Origin: Nostoc sp. LEGE 12450
Lineage (GTDB): Bacteria > Cyanobacteriota > Cyanobacteriia > Cyanobacteriales > Nostocaceae
Length of the DNA stretch: 48,028 bases
Assembly: GCF_015206895.1 (NCBI RefSeq)
Contig: NZ_JADEXU010000052.1
Coordinates: 1-48,028 of the forward strand
Direction: 5' to 3'
Made by a program: the position numbers and the translations under genes. Below are positions 1 to 8,633 of this stretch, piece after piece. Positions within the stretch are counted from its first letter, which is position 1; each line of letters starts with the position of its first letter. The notes under the pieces were generated by a model, which searched no databases, was not told the DNA's origin, and saw only the letters and a program-made list of their open reading frames with translations.

Positions 1-46
1 GCCCAATGCCCAATGCCCAATGCCCAATTCCCAATGCCCAATGCCC
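1..46. repeat. 7-bp short tandem repeat array (gcccaat)n
   Basis: About six copies of the heptamer gcccaat, one with a g-to-t change, run from the window edge up to the 3' end of rfbD, so the array may continue outside. Such short tandemly repeated repetitive (STRR) sequences are typical of heterocystous cyanobacterial intergenic DNA. No function is visible. Confidence 0.85.
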
Positions 47-936
47 TATATCCCATTCCCAATTTCCAAATCCCTAAGCATTTGCCGAAGCCTTTGTCGC
101 CAATGAGGAGGATAAGTCCCTAAAATTGCCGCAATTTTTCCACAAGCAAGCACAGAATAGGCTGGGCGACAAGCTGGTGTCGGATATTCGGCAGTTGTAA
201 TGGGGACAATACGTTCAACTTTCAAAGGGAAGCCTAGCTGTTGGGCTTCTTCAAAAATGGCAACTGCAAAGTCATACCAGCTAGCAACGCCGCTATTAGT
301 GTAGTGATAAGTGCCACTAATTTCTGGGGTTAACTGGGGAATCGTCTGGGCGATGACTGCGGCTATATCTTGCGCCCAAGTCGGGCTACCAATTTGATCG
401 GCAACAACACGGAGTTCTTGGCGTTCTGCACCTAGCCGCAGCATGGTTTTGACAAAATTACTTTTGCCAAAGGTTCCATAAACCCAAGCAGTACGGAGGA
501 TAAGGTTATGGGCGCAGGCTTCCCGAATTGCTTCTTCTCCAGCAAGTTTGGTTTTACCATAAACACTCAAGGGATTAGTCGCATCAGTTTCCTGGTAAGG
601 GCGATACCCATTACCATCAAAAACATAATCTGTCGAAATATGAATTAGAAAAGCTCCTAATTTTTGGCTTTCTTGGGCAATAATTAGGGGTGCAGTAGCA
701 TTAATAGCGATCGCAAGTTCGGGTTCGCTTTCGGCTTTGTCTACAGCAGTGTAAGCAGCAGCATTAATAATGATTTGCGGCTGCTTTGCTCTGATAAAGT
801 TACGGAGGTTATCGGGTTGGGCAAGGTCTACTATTGGGCGTGCTACTGAGATAACATCGCCATAGCTTGAGAGGATTTGTTCTAGTTCCTTACCCACTTG
901 ACCGTTGCTACCAATCAGCAAAATTGATTTAGTCAT
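46..936 (-). CDS. rfbD: dTDP-4-dehydrorhamnose reductase
   Basis: Catalyses the last step of dTDP-L-rhamnose synthesis, the NAD(P)H-dependent reduction of dTDP-4-dehydro-L-rhamnose, in the cytoplasm. The 296-residue protein has the usual family length. A Rossmann motif GSNGQVG lies at residues 9-15, the STDYVFDG motif at 101-108, and the SDR catalytic pair Tyr126/Lys130 in YGKTK. The start is an ATG. It is the last gene of the long minus-strand polysaccharide cluster and follows rfbC after a gap of about 315 bases filled by a heptamer array and a dispersed repeat, so it may have its own promoter. With rfbA and rfbC it supplies activated rhamnose to the glycosyltransferases upstream. Confidence 0.95.
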   Translation of the reverse strand: MTKSILLIGSNGQVGKELEQILSSYGDVISVARPIVDLAQPDNLRNFIRAKQPQIIINAAAYTAVDKAESEPELAIAINATAPLIIAQESQKLGAFLIHISTDYVFDGNGYRPYQETDATNPLSVYGKTKLAGEEAIREACAHNLILRTAWVYGTFGKSNFVKTMLRLGAERQELRVVADQIGSPTWAQDIAAVIAQTIPQLTPEISGTYHYTNSGVASWYDFAVAIFEEAQQLGFPLKVERIVPITTAEYPTPACRPAYSVLACGKIAAILGTYPPHWRQRLRQMLRDLEIGNGI

Positions 937-944
937 TTGTCACT

Positions 945-990
945 TGTACTGAGCGTTCGTGTAGCGTCTCGTAGAGAAGCCGAAGTATTT
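945..990. repeat. dispersed repeat of the gtagcgtctcgtagagaag type
   Basis: The block contains cttgtactgagcgttcg followed by gtagcgtctcgtagagaag, directly before the rfbD start. Related pieces recur at 25505-25570, 25740-25880, 32003-32070 and 36319-36365. These look like members of the small dispersed repeat families of Nostoc-type genomes. There is no coding capacity. Confidence 0.6.
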
Positions 991-1120
991 GTCATTTGTT
1001 CAAAAGAAGCCACGCCCACTCTTTAACGTGGTTTGAATTAGTTCGATGAAAGACAAAGTTTTTCCGCACACTAGAAAAGTAAGCTTAGGGTATAGCAAGA
1101 AGCTGGGTATCTGACAAAAT

Positions 1121-1246
1121 CCAATAACCAATGACCAATGACCAATGACCAATGACCAATGACCAATGACCAATGACCAATGACCAATGACCAATGACCA
1201 ATGACCAATGACCAATGACCAATGACCAATGACCAATGACCAATGA
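1121..1246. repeat. 7-bp tandem repeat array, 17 perfect ccaatga units
   Basis: One imperfect unit (ccaataa, 1121-1127) is followed by 17 exact copies of ccaatga from 1128 to 1246, ending five bases before the rfbC stop codon. It lies between rfbC and rfbD. The perfect copies suggest recent expansion by slippage. Its translation on the minus strand gives an artificial open frame of repeated VIGHWSL units, which is not a gene. Confidence 0.95.
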
Positions 1247-1250
1247 CTAC

Positions 1251-1796
1251 TTAATCAAATACTTCAGCAGTTCTCAAAGGTTTCCCGGCTTGGTCTTTAG
1301 CTGATAAAATCGGTGGTCCACTCAGGGGCCAATCTATTGCTAAATCTGGATCGTTCCATAGAATTGTGCGATCGCCTTGGGGTGCGTAGTAATCTGTAGC
1401 TTTGTAGAGAACTTCGGCTATTTCTGAAAGCACAAGAAACCCGTGAGCAAAGCCTGGTGGTATCCACAGTAGACGTTTGTTCTCAGCACTGAGTTCATAA
1501 CCCACCCATTTACCGAAGGTAGCCGAGCTTTTTCTAATATCTACAGCTACGTCAAAAATAGTGCCAACAATGGCCCGAACAAGTTTACCTTGGGGTTGTT
1601 GAATTTGGTAGTGCAATCCCCGTAGAACGTTTTGTTTAGAGCAAGAGTGGTTATCTTGGACAAAGTTGGCAATAATACCAGTATCTTGGGCAAATTTTCG
1701 ATCATTGTAGGCTTCAAAAAAGAACCCGCGATCGTCTGCAAATACTTTGGGTTCGAGTTGTATAACTTCGGGAATTTTGGTCTGTACAATACTCAT
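1251..1796 (-). CDS. rfbC: dTDP-4-dehydrorhamnose 3,5-epimerase
   Basis: Epimerises C3 and C5 of dTDP-4-dehydro-6-deoxyglucose, the third step towards dTDP-L-rhamnose. The protein is about 181 residues from the ATG at 1796; a TTG one codon earlier is also possible. This is normal length for the single-domain cupin. The core signature is seen: ADDRGFFFEAY near residue 20, DNHSCSKQNVLRGLHYQ around 48-64 with the catalytic His in RGLHYQ, and GFAHGFLVLS near residue 115. It is preceded by rfbA, with about 117 bases between them that hold a remnant of a glycosyltransferase tail. It acts with rfbA and rfbD; no rfbB is present in this window. Confidence 0.95.
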   Translation of the reverse strand: MSIVQTKIPEVIQLEPKVFADDRGFFFEAYNDRKFAQDTGIIANFVQDNHSCSKQNVLRGLHYQIQQPQGKLVRAIVGTIFDVAVDIRKSSATFGKWVGYELSAENKRLLWIPPGFAHGFLVLSEIAEVLYKATDYYAPQGDRTILWNDPDLAIDWPLSGPPILSAKDQAGKPLRTAEVFD

Positions 1797-1865
1797 CAAT
1801 ATTATTTCGAGTAACCCACCACAGTGTTAATTGTGAGAGTAATTTAATGCTTAGTATTTTACAGC

Positions 1866-1908
1866 TAGCAGGTAACACTTCGACCGTGGCTTTTCCTCTT
1901 TTCAACAA
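1866..1908 (-). pseudogene. remnant of a GT4 glycosyltransferase 3' end
   Basis: On the minus strand this stretch reads LKRGKATVEVLP, closely matching the C-terminal tail of the intact glycosyltransferase at 3088-4158 (KTGKATVEVLSRYI). Over about 33 bases the two DNA segments agree at roughly 27. Only about 12 codons remain, wedged between rfbA and rfbC. It looks like the scar of a lost or recombined glycosyltransferase gene. The identification rests on this short match only. Confidence 0.5.
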
Positions 1909-1913
1909 GTAAA

Positions 1914-2990
1914 TCAGGTTAGTTCAATTTGACAGTCATCGCCAATTAGAAATCGCAAGGCTTTGGGGCGGCGAGGTGCAAGAGTCAATTGTGCCCGTTG
2001 CCCAATGACACTATCAATAATGCGCTGATGAATTCCGGCAATTTTAGCGCCTTCTAAAATCACGCTGTGTTCTAAATCAGTATCAACAAGTGTCGCATTG
2101 TTGGCAATGCTACTATAAGGGCCAATAAAGCAGTTTTCTAAATGACAATTGTTACCAATGACTACTGGCCCCCGAATTGTGCAGTTAATTACTTTAGATT
2201 TTGCCCCGATTTGGACTCGTCCAATAATTTGACTTTGGGCATCGATTTCGCCAAGAACTGATGCTGTCAGATAGGTATCGAGAATTAATCGGTTAGCTTC
2301 TAATAAGTCATCTTTTTTACCAGTGTCAAGCCACCAGCCTTGAAGATTATATGCTAAAACTTGCTTATTCTGATTAATTAGGTATTGAATAGCATCAGTA
2401 ATTTCTAGTTCGCCTCTGGCAGAAGGTTGGATATTTGCGATCGCATCAAAGATGAGGTGAGAAAAGAAATAAACCCCTACTAATGCCAGATTTGAAGGAG
2501 GAACTTTGGGTTTTTCAATTAACTGTAATACCCGTCCTGTATCATCTACCTCAGCCACACCAAAGGCGCTAGGGTTGGCAACTGAACGCAAGAGAATCAG
2601 AGCATCTGGCTGTTGTTGACTAAATTGTTGCAGAAAGTAACGTAATTCCCCTAGTTGAATCAGGTTATCGCCCAAATACATGACAAAGGGAGAATTTTCT
2701 AAAAAGGGATGGGCAATTTGGACGGCGTGAGCAAGTCCGAGTGGCTGCTCTTGTACGATGTAGGTTATGTTTGCTCCAAAGTATTCTCCATTTCCAGTTT
2801 TCCCTTGGACTTCTGCTCCAGTTTCTGGGCTAATGATGATGCCAATATCAGTAATCCCAGCAGCGACCATTTCTTCAATGCCATACCATAAAACAGGTTT
2901 ATTAGCAACTGGTACGAGTTGTTTGGCTCCGCTATAAGTGAGGGGACGTAGGCGTGTACCTTTACCGCCAGAAAGAATTAGTGCTTTCAT
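1914..2990 (-). CDS. rfbA: glucose-1-phosphate thymidylyltransferase, long form
   Basis: Makes dTDP-glucose from glucose 1-phosphate and dTTP, the entry step of the dTDP-sugar pathway. The protein is 358 residues, longer than the classical enzyme of about 290, and fits the long (RmlA-long) form. The N-terminal nucleotidyltransferase carries GGKGTRLRPLT at residues 9-19, and MYLGDN near 110 supplies the metal-binding Asp. From about residue 245 hexapeptide-like repeats (VINCTIRGPVVIGNN) point to a left-handed beta-helix tail. It is followed by a gene remnant and rfbC, and preceded by a GT4 gene. Members of the long form may act in pathways other than rhamnose, but rfbC and rfbD next to it support the rhamnose role. 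Confidence 0.92.
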   Translation of the reverse strand: MKALILSGGKGTRLRPLTYSGAKQLVPVANKPVLWYGIEEMVAAGITDIGIIISPETGAEVQGKTGNGEYFGANITYIVQEQPLGLAHAVQIAHPFLENSPFVMYLGDNLIQLGELRYFLQQFSQQQPDALILLRSVANPSAFGVAEVDDTGRVLQLIEKPKVPPSNLALVGVYFFSHLIFDAIANIQPSARGELEITDAIQYLINQNKQVLAYNLQGWWLDTGKKDDLLEANRLILDTYLTASVLGEIDAQSQIIGRVQIGAKSKVINCTIRGPVVIGNNCHLENCFIGPYSSIANNATLVDTDLEHSVILEGAKIAGIHQRIIDSVIGQRAQLTLAPRRPKALRFLIGDDCQIELT

Positions 2991-3087
2991 AGGGATTGAG
3001 GATTAATTATGAGTCAATAGTCAAGATAATCTGAAATCTGGACAAAATCCTAAATCCTGGTATCTAAATTCTCGCTTTAGTTATTTT

Positions 3088-4158
3088 TTATATGTAACGG
3101 GATAATACTTCGACGGTTGCTTTTCCTGTTTTTTCCCAACTGAATTGTTGGCAGTGAATAATACCTTGGCTAGAAAGGTGCGATCGCAGTGCCGAATTAG
3201 TTGCGATCGCCTGCATCGCCTCTGTAATTTCTCCAGTGTTGTATGGATCGATCAGAATCGCCGCGTCTCCAGCAACCTCTGGTAGGGAGGAGAGATTGGA
3301 GGTAATGACGGGAGTACCACAAGCCATTGCTTCGAGGACAGGTAAACCAAAGCCTTCCCAGAGACTGGGGAAAACCAGAGCGATCGCTTCATTGATAATT
3401 TTTGGCAATTCACTGTAAGGAATATAATTTAGGAACTTTACTTGATTAGTTATACCTAGTTCTGCAACTTGCGTTATTAAACTTGGGGTGTAACGTGCAT
3501 CAGTTGGCCCAGCTAACCAGAGTTCGTAATCTTTGCAGTTAGGCAGTGCAGCAAAGGCAGTAATTAAACGTTCAGGATTTTTGTAAGGATTATGCCGTCC
3601 CAAATAAAGGAAATAATTTTGTGTGCATAAATTCAAGCAAAGAAAATTTTTTACATCATACGCTAGTGGAATCGCAGTGATTTTTTCTTCAGAAACTCCC
3701 AAAAAACTGCTTAAATCCTGAGCCGTTGCCATTGAATTACAAATAACGTGTTTTGATTGTTGTATTACAGCACGAATATAATAACTACAATAAACTCGCT
3801 GTGTTATGGAAAACCATTGTGGAAATCTTAAAGGAATTAAATCATGAACAGTAACAACATAAGAGCAGGAAGAAAATAAAGGAGCCTCTGGGATTGGAGA
3901 AAATAATAATGTAGACTTCATCTCTTTATAAAGACTTGGCAGTTTAAATTGCGTCCATAGCAGACGCTTTAAGTTCCCTCTCATCCCAAAATCTGTTGTC
4001 ATGCCTGGTGGCGATTGCTGGCATTTAATCCCAAAAATTTCAATGGGACTTAATACATTAATATCTAAATTTTTTAGTTCTTTTAATAAATTCAAGCTAT
4101 AGCTTAACCAACCTGTCGGCTGTGCCGGAGCAAAAGATAGATTTGCCAGTATGGGCAT
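3088..4158 (-). CDS. GT4-family glycosyltransferase
   Basis: A retaining GT-B glycosyltransferase of 356 residues, likely adding one sugar (mannose- or rhamnose-type donors are common in this group) to the growing glycan at the cytoplasmic membrane face. The C-terminal nucleotide-sugar domain shows LYLGRHNPYKNPERLI at 185-200 and the E-x7-E motif EGFGLPVLEAMACG at 268-281. The N-terminal domain has VTVHDLIPLRFP near 102-113, as in the WbpZ/MtfB-like mannosyltransferases. It starts at an ATG and ends with KATVEVLSRYI, a tail copied in the remnant at 1866-1908. It sits between a GT2 gene and rfbA on the same strand. The exact sugar cannot be read from the sequence. Confidence 0.85.
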   Translation of the reverse strand: MPILANLSFAPAQPTGWLSYSLNLLKELKNLDINVLSPIEIFGIKCQQSPPGMTTDFGMRGNLKRLLWTQFKLPSLYKEMKSTLLFSPIPEAPLFSSCSYVVTVHDLIPLRFPQWFSITQRVYCSYYIRAVIQQSKHVICNSMATAQDLSSFLGVSEEKITAIPLAYDVKNFLCLNLCTQNYFLYLGRHNPYKNPERLITAFAALPNCKDYELWLAGPTDARYTPSLITQVAELGITNQVKFLNYIPYSELPKIINEAIALVFPSLWEGFGLPVLEAMACGTPVITSNLSSLPEVAGDAAILIDPYNTGEITEAMQAIATNSALRSHLSSQGIIHCQQFSWEKTGKATVEVLSRYI

Positions 4159-4209
4159 AATAAAATCCCTATATTATTAATTAGATACAGATACTTGAAC
4201 GGCATTGTT

Positions 4210-5094
4210 CTAAATGGTAAGTAACAAAACAATAATTTTTAGACTGTTAGGATTAGCTGTAGTTATAAATTCGCCGAAGAATTTATAAAAAAGATATACG
4301 CGTAACAGTAGTTGTTCCCAGCCAGGACGATGTTTTTGATAAAAATAAATCTGGCTACGTCTATATTCAATAGACATTGCATTAGCAGCTTTCTGTATCG
4401 AATATCCTTTCAAATGAATCAAAGATACATGAGGCATGTAGATAATTTTATATCCTTGATACTGCGCTCTCTGACATAAATCTGATTCTTCAAAATACAT
4501 GAAAAAATTTTCGTCAAATCCACCTAATTCATGAAATAAACTTGAGCGAATAAAAAAAGCAGCCCCTACAACAATATCGACTTCTCGTATTTTTTGGAAT
4601 TTCTGTTCAATCAAATGTTGCTGAGAGATATTTTGATAAGCTTGATGAAGCTGACGAGCTTGATATTCACCTTTAATTCCTAATGCTGGCGAAACAGAAA
4701 TTTGTAAGCTTCCATCTGGATTTAGCAGTTTTGGGCCAATAATTCCTACTTGTGGGTCTGCTTGCATCAATTCAATTAAAGGCGGTATAATATTACTGTT
4801 AAGTACAGTATCAGTATTTAATAAAAATAAGAATTCTCCACTAGCAAGTTTTGCACCTGCATTATTCCCTGCTCCAAAACCACGATTTTCTAGCTGTTTA
4901 ACTAAGCGAATTTGGGGATAATTTGCCTCAACTAATTCAGCACTGCCGTCGCTAGAAGCATTGTCTACAAGAATGATTTCATGGTTAGGTATATCAATAA
5001 ATTTTTGTATAGAGTTTAAGCAATCAGGTAGAATATCTACTCCATTATAGTTAACTAAAATAATCGATACTGAGATAGATTTTTGCTGATTCAT
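4210..5094 (-). CDS. GT2-family glycosyltransferase, rhamnosyltransferase-like
   Basis: An inverting GT-A glycosyltransferase of 294 residues. SIILVNYNG at about 10-18, LVDNASSDGS at 42-51 and NRGFGAGNNAG at 70-80 are hallmarks of the WbbL/RfbF-like rhamnosyltransferase group, and NTD at 93-95 takes the place of the DXD metal motif. The region after residue 180 (GAAFFIRSSLFHELGGFDE, then FMYFEESDLCQR) holds the acceptor-side motif. The ATG overlaps the stop of the upstream GT2 gene in an ATGA arrangement, so the two are probably translationally coupled. Together with rfbACD it suggests rhamnose incorporation, which is an inference. Confidence 0.87.
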   Translation of the reverse strand: MNQQKSISVSIILVNYNGVDILPDCLNSIQKFIDIPNHEIILVDNASSDGSAELVEANYPQIRLVKQLENRGFGAGNNAGAKLASGEFLFLLNTDTVLNSNIIPPLIELMQADPQVGIIGPKLLNPDGSLQISVSPALGIKGEYQARQLHQAYQNISQQHLIEQKFQKIREVDIVVGAAFFIRSSLFHELGGFDENFFMYFEESDLCQRAQYQGYKIIYMPHVSLIHLKGYSIQKAANAMSIEYRRSQIYFYQKHRPGWEQLLLRVYLFYKFFGEFITTANPNSLKIIVLLLTI

Positions 5095-6119
5095 TTTTTT
5101 GAGACATTGCTCTTATTCATTTTAAATTTGGGCAACACCTTGAAGATATAATTTTGAACTCGTTGAATATCGAATAAAATTTTAAAAATCAAAATTCGTA
5201 GTGCTATACCTTCAGAATGATATCCAGCTTTTAAACTTTGGTAACAAAGCTTAAGAATACCTAAACCAAAATCTAAGCGGCGCTCGTCAAAGGGATTATA
5301 CCAGTTTGAATTGAATTGTTGGTAAAATCTAGCTTGAAATACTTTACTCAACTTAGAGTGAATTATATAGCTTTTACCTGTAATTTTAAATTTTTTACTG
5401 AACCAGAGCATAAATTCAGTGTAAAAATTACCAGCATTTTGCATTGCTCCTACTGCATTGCAACTATGAAGCCTATAGCGGACTAATGGTTGGCGAATAT
5501 GAGCAATTTTACCTTTTTGAATTGCAACCAATGCTACCCACCAATCATGATGCCAACCAATTTCATCTTGTTGGGGAAAGGGTAGAATATAAGGAACTAG
5601 AGAACTAGAAAATAACAAAGAGCATCCTGTCACGACATTACGAAGTAGTAACAATTCTAACGTGGCTTTTTCGGGATTACGTCCTTCAAAATCCCAAGTA
5701 GAAGAATTAATAGTTTGGTCATAGCTATTTATTAACTCCAAATCAGAATGAACCAGTAGTGCATGTTCAGCGCGTAAAGTTTTTAGCAATACTTCTAGCT
5801 TTTCTGGTTGCCAAATATCATCTTGGTCGGAGAAGCTAATGGCTGTAATTGTGTGATCTTGAATACAGTATTCCAAACCCCGTTCAAAATTATAGTAATG
5901 TTTAAGATTATCGCTATGAAAATGAAAAATAAACCGTGAATCATTGCCAACAGTTTCTTGGATTGCAGTTTGATATTCAGGTTGGGAGCAGTCATCAACA
6001 ATATGGCATACCCAATTGCGCCAAGTCTGATTTTGAATTGACTGTATCTGTTTCTGGAAATATTCAAGCTGAGGATTATAGGTTGCTAAAACAATACCGA
6101 TTTTTTCTTGAGCCTGCAT
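5091..6119 (-). CDS. GT2-family glycosyltransferase
   Basis: A GT-A family transferase of 342 residues. The N-terminal fold motifs are VLATYNPQLEYFQKQIQSI at about 10-28 and HIVDDCS at 39-45, with the metal motif SDQDD at 97-101. The later stretch ...HHDWWVAL... near 190 is typical of the RfbG/RfbF-like rhamnosyltransferase group. It resembles the middle GT2 domain of the large protein at 12034-14742 (same order: ATYNP, NQT.+NW, NFER, SDQDD, D.W). The last 100 residues are basic and probably membrane-associated. Its stop overlaps the next gene's ATG by four bases. The upstream 343-base gap may hold a promoter for this sub-operon. Confidence 0.85.
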   Translation of the reverse strand: MQAQEKIGIVLATYNPQLEYFQKQIQSIQNQTWRNWVCHIVDDCSQPEYQTAIQETVGNDSRFIFHFHSDNLKHYYNFERGLEYCIQDHTITAISFSDQDDIWQPEKLEVLLKTLRAEHALLVHSDLELINSYDQTINSSTWDFEGRNPEKATLELLLLRNVVTGCSLLFSSSLVPYILPFPQQDEIGWHHDWWVALVAIQKGKIAHIRQPLVRYRLHSCNAVGAMQNAGNFYTEFMLWFSKKFKITGKSYIIHSKLSKVFQARFYQQFNSNWYNPFDERRLDFGLGILKLCYQSLKAGYHSEGIALRILIFKILFDIQRVQNYIFKVLPKFKMNKSNVSKK

Positions 6120-6462
6120 TTAAGTTTAATTTATTTTGGCATAACGAGATGGGCAACTTTTATTAAAGTATAATTTTGAAGGTAACGTGGGGATAAGTTT
6201 CATAAATTTTTACTCTGCTATTCTTTTAGTCAAAATTATTTGGTATTGCATAACGATAATATGAATTCGAGCGAATATTCATGTAATATCCACGTTGTAA
6301 TTCAAACCATAACCGTAAAATAAATTGTTAGTTTATTATCTCAAGTATCGTTGTATTTCAATGCAGGGAAAAGCCCCCGCAAGGATATGGCGATGGCTAC
6401 GCCCGCCGCAGGCATCAAATAATTAATATTGTGATTCAGCAACGCCTGATTTTTATACTAGT
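6120..6462. other. non-coding gap with one dispersed repeat
   Basis: This 343-base, mostly AT-rich gap splits the polysaccharide cluster. A GC-richer piece at about 6366-6416 (cgatggctacgcccgccgcaggcatc) belongs to the dispersed repeat families also seen near 32040. I see no gene and no clear terminator hairpin. It could hold a promoter for the GT2 genes downstream (5091-6119, 4210-5094). Confidence 0.5.
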
Positions 6463-7530
6463 TTAGTTTGTTTTCCTAGATGCTTGGGCATAATAAATCT
6501 CCTCTAGTATCTGTTGAAGATTATACTTGTATTCCCATATTGGATAGTGAGAGCGGAACTTTCTTACATCTGAAATATACCAGATATGATCGCCAGAGCG
6601 ATTTTGATCTGTATAGGTGTATTTCAGCTTTTTACCTACGATGTTTTCGCAAATTGAGATTGCTTCTAACATAGAACAATTACTATGCCGAGAACCCCCA
6701 ATATTATAAACCTCTCCACATCTGGGATTTTGATAAAAATAGTAAAAGGCATTCACCAAATCATAACTATGTATATTATCTCTAACCTGTTTGCCTTGAT
6801 AACCAAATATGGTGTAAGTTTCGCCAGTGATGGTACATTTCATTAAGTACGCTAGAAAGCCGTGCAACTGAGCGCCACAATGGTTTGGTCCAGTCAGACA
6901 ACCTCCTCTAAAGGTAGCAGTCTTCATACCGAAGTATTTACCATATTCTTGAACTAATATATCTGCGGCAATTTTAGAAGCACCAAATAGAGAATGTTTC
7001 GAGTTGTCAATTGTCATTGACTCATCAATGCCTTCTATATATTGATGATTTGGTTCAATCTCCCAGCGAGTTTCTAACTCCTGCAAGGGTAGATAATTAG
7101 GAGTATCGCCATAGACTTTATTGGTTGAGGTAAATATAAAAATTGCATCAGGGCAGTATTGCCGAGTTGCTTCTAGTAATACTAAAGTACCGTTAGCATT
7201 AACCGTAAAATCTGTATGAGGGTCTTTTGCTGCCCAGTCATGAGATGGTTGTGCTGCTGTATGAATAATGAGAGAAATATCGGAGGAATATTCTTGAAAT
7301 AGGTTTTCTACCGCGGAGCGATCGCGAATATCAATATCATAGTGATGATAGCTATCACTATATTTATCTTCTAGGATACGACGATTCCAGTCTGTGGAAG
7401 CAGATTCACCAAAAAATACCGCTCGCATATTATTATCGATACCCACAACGTGAAAACCGTTTTGGGCAAAGAAATGAACTGATTCTGAACCAATTAGACC
7501 AGAGGAACCAGTAATTAAAACGGTGGGCAT
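6463..7530 (-). CDS. NAD-dependent epimerase, CDP-paratose 2-epimerase-like
   Basis: A short-chain dehydrogenase/reductase of the extended nucleotide-sugar type. From the ATG at 7530 it has 355 residues, equal to its neighbour; a TTG nine codons upstream is less likely because GAGGTG, a possible ribosome site, lies between the two. GSSGLIG at residues 8-14 binds [11 protein letters not shown] near 134-141 and the C-terminal [12 protein letters not shown] resemble RfbE-type CDP-paratose/tyvelose 2-epimerases. The usual YxxxK reads FGASK, with Phe182 where the catalytic Tyr is expected. A related enzyme follows immediately upstream in transcription order. It probably makes a modified nucleotide sugar for the cluster; the substrate is unknown. 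Confidence 0.85.
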   Translation of the reverse strand: MPTVLITGSSGLIGSESVHFFAQNGFHVVGIDNNMRAVFFGESASTDWNRRILEDKYSDSYHHYDIDIRDRSAVENLFQEYSSDISLIIHTAAQPSHDWAAKDPHTDFTVNANGTLVLLEATRQYCPDAIFIFTSTNKVYGDTPNYLPLQELETRWEIEPNHQYIEGIDESMTIDNSKHSLFGASKIAADILVQEYGKYFGMKTATFRGGCLTGPNHCGAQLHGFLAYLMKCTITGETYTIFGYQGKQVRDNIHSYDLVNAFYYFYQNPRCGEVYNIGGSRHSNCSMLEAISICENIVGKKLKYTYTDQNRSGDHIWYISDVRKFRSHYPIWEYKYNLQQILEEIYYAQASRKTN

Positions 7531-7565
7531 AATATTTTGACTCACCTCATAGTACAAACAACAGT

Positions 7566-8633
7566 TTAGGATAAAATGGGCTTTAAGATTGTTTCATACT
7601 CAATAATCCAGTTATAAATATCTCTAAGACTTTTTTCGGGATTCATAATTGGTTTCCATCCAGTCTTAGAGCTTATCTTGGAAGAATCTGTAATATAAAT
7701 AGGGATATCACCTTGTCTAGCTATTTCTTCTGATTTGATAGGAATAGATTTACCAGTGATTGTCTCGCATAGTCTAGTAGTCTCTAATAGGGATAGACTA
7801 TTATCAGCACCTCCACCGACATTTAAAACATCTCCGTCTAGTTCTGAAAAATGTTCTAACTGATAATTAATCAAACTCAACAAATCCTCAATGTGCAATA
7901 AATCTCTAACTTGTCTACCTGTACCGCCATAGCCTATGTAACTTAAAGATTTTTCAAAATAGTGTGCGGCTAACCACAAAACAAAAACACCTTGGTCAAC
8001 TTTACCCATTTGCCAAGGGCCTGTAATTACACCACAACGGTTGACTATTGCTTGAATACCATAAGCTTGCCGATACTCTTCGATTAGCATTTCTGAGGCA
8101 AGTTTAGTAGTACCATATAGAGAACGGTAGCTTTGAAGTGGAAATTCCTCCGCTATACCAAGGTGAGATACTCCAGGTATTGTCTGTTCAACAGCAATGC
8201 TAAAGCGGGTTGGTAGTTGTACTAAATTAATTGATTTAAGTGTTTCAATTGGATAAACACGACTGGTGGATAGAAAAAGCAAACGAGCTTGAGTTTGTCT
8301 AGCTAATTCCAGAACATTAATAGTTCCTATTAAATTTGTTTGCAGGACGTATTGTGGAGAAGCAAATCCTGCAAGCACAGAAGGTTCAGCAGAACAATCA
8401 ATAATGGTATCGACGTTAAAGATTCCAGGGTCTAAATCGTTAGAAGAGCGAATATCTCCATGAATAAAGTCAATTCCCAAATTTTTTAGTCTAGGAATAT
8501 TTAATTCTGAACCGCGCCTTCGTAGATTATCAAAACATATAATTTCCCACTGAGAATAATGCTTTTTTAGATTAATTGCTAAGGAACTACCCACAAAACC
8601 AGCTCCTCCTAAAATCAGAATTTTCTCAGCCAT
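7566..8633 (-). CDS. NAD-dependent epimerase, CDP-paratose 2-epimerase-like (paralogue)
   Basis: A second extended SDR of 355 residues. GGAGFVG at 9-15 is the NAD motif; the active site is complete with Ser/Thr in STSRVYP (122-128) and Tyr173/Lys177 in [21 protein letters not shown] near 250 and the C-terminal [14 protein letters not shown] are as in the RfbE/nucleotide-sugar epimerases. Its start overlaps the stop of the GtrA-GT2 gene by eight bases, and the companion epimerase follows after a short gap, so the three are likely one operon. The pair may perform successive steps or form one pathway; the sugar is not predictable here. Confidence 0.87.
   Translation of the reverse strand: MAEKILILGGAGFVGSSLAINLKKHYSQWEIICFDNLRRRGSELNIPRLKNLGIDFIHGDIRSSNDLDPGIFNVDTIIDCSAEPSVLAGFASPQYVLQTNLIGTINVLELARQTQARLLFLSTSRVYPIETLKSINLVQLPTRFSIAVEQTIPGVSHLGIAEEFPLQSYRSLYGTTKLASEMLIEEYRQAYGIQAIVNRCGVITGPWQMGKVDQGVFVLWLAAHYFEKSLSYIGYGGTGRQVRDLLHIEDLLSLINYQLEHFSELDGDVLNVGGGADNSLSLLETTRLCETITGKSIPIKSEEIARQGDIPIYITDSSKISSKTGWKPIMNPEKSLRDIYNWIIEYETILKPILS

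Noticed and set aside
1000..1236. Minus-strand open frame of repeated VIGHWSL units
   Set aside because: It is the translation of the ccaatga array; seven-base units read in all frames give such repeats. No ribosome site or family.
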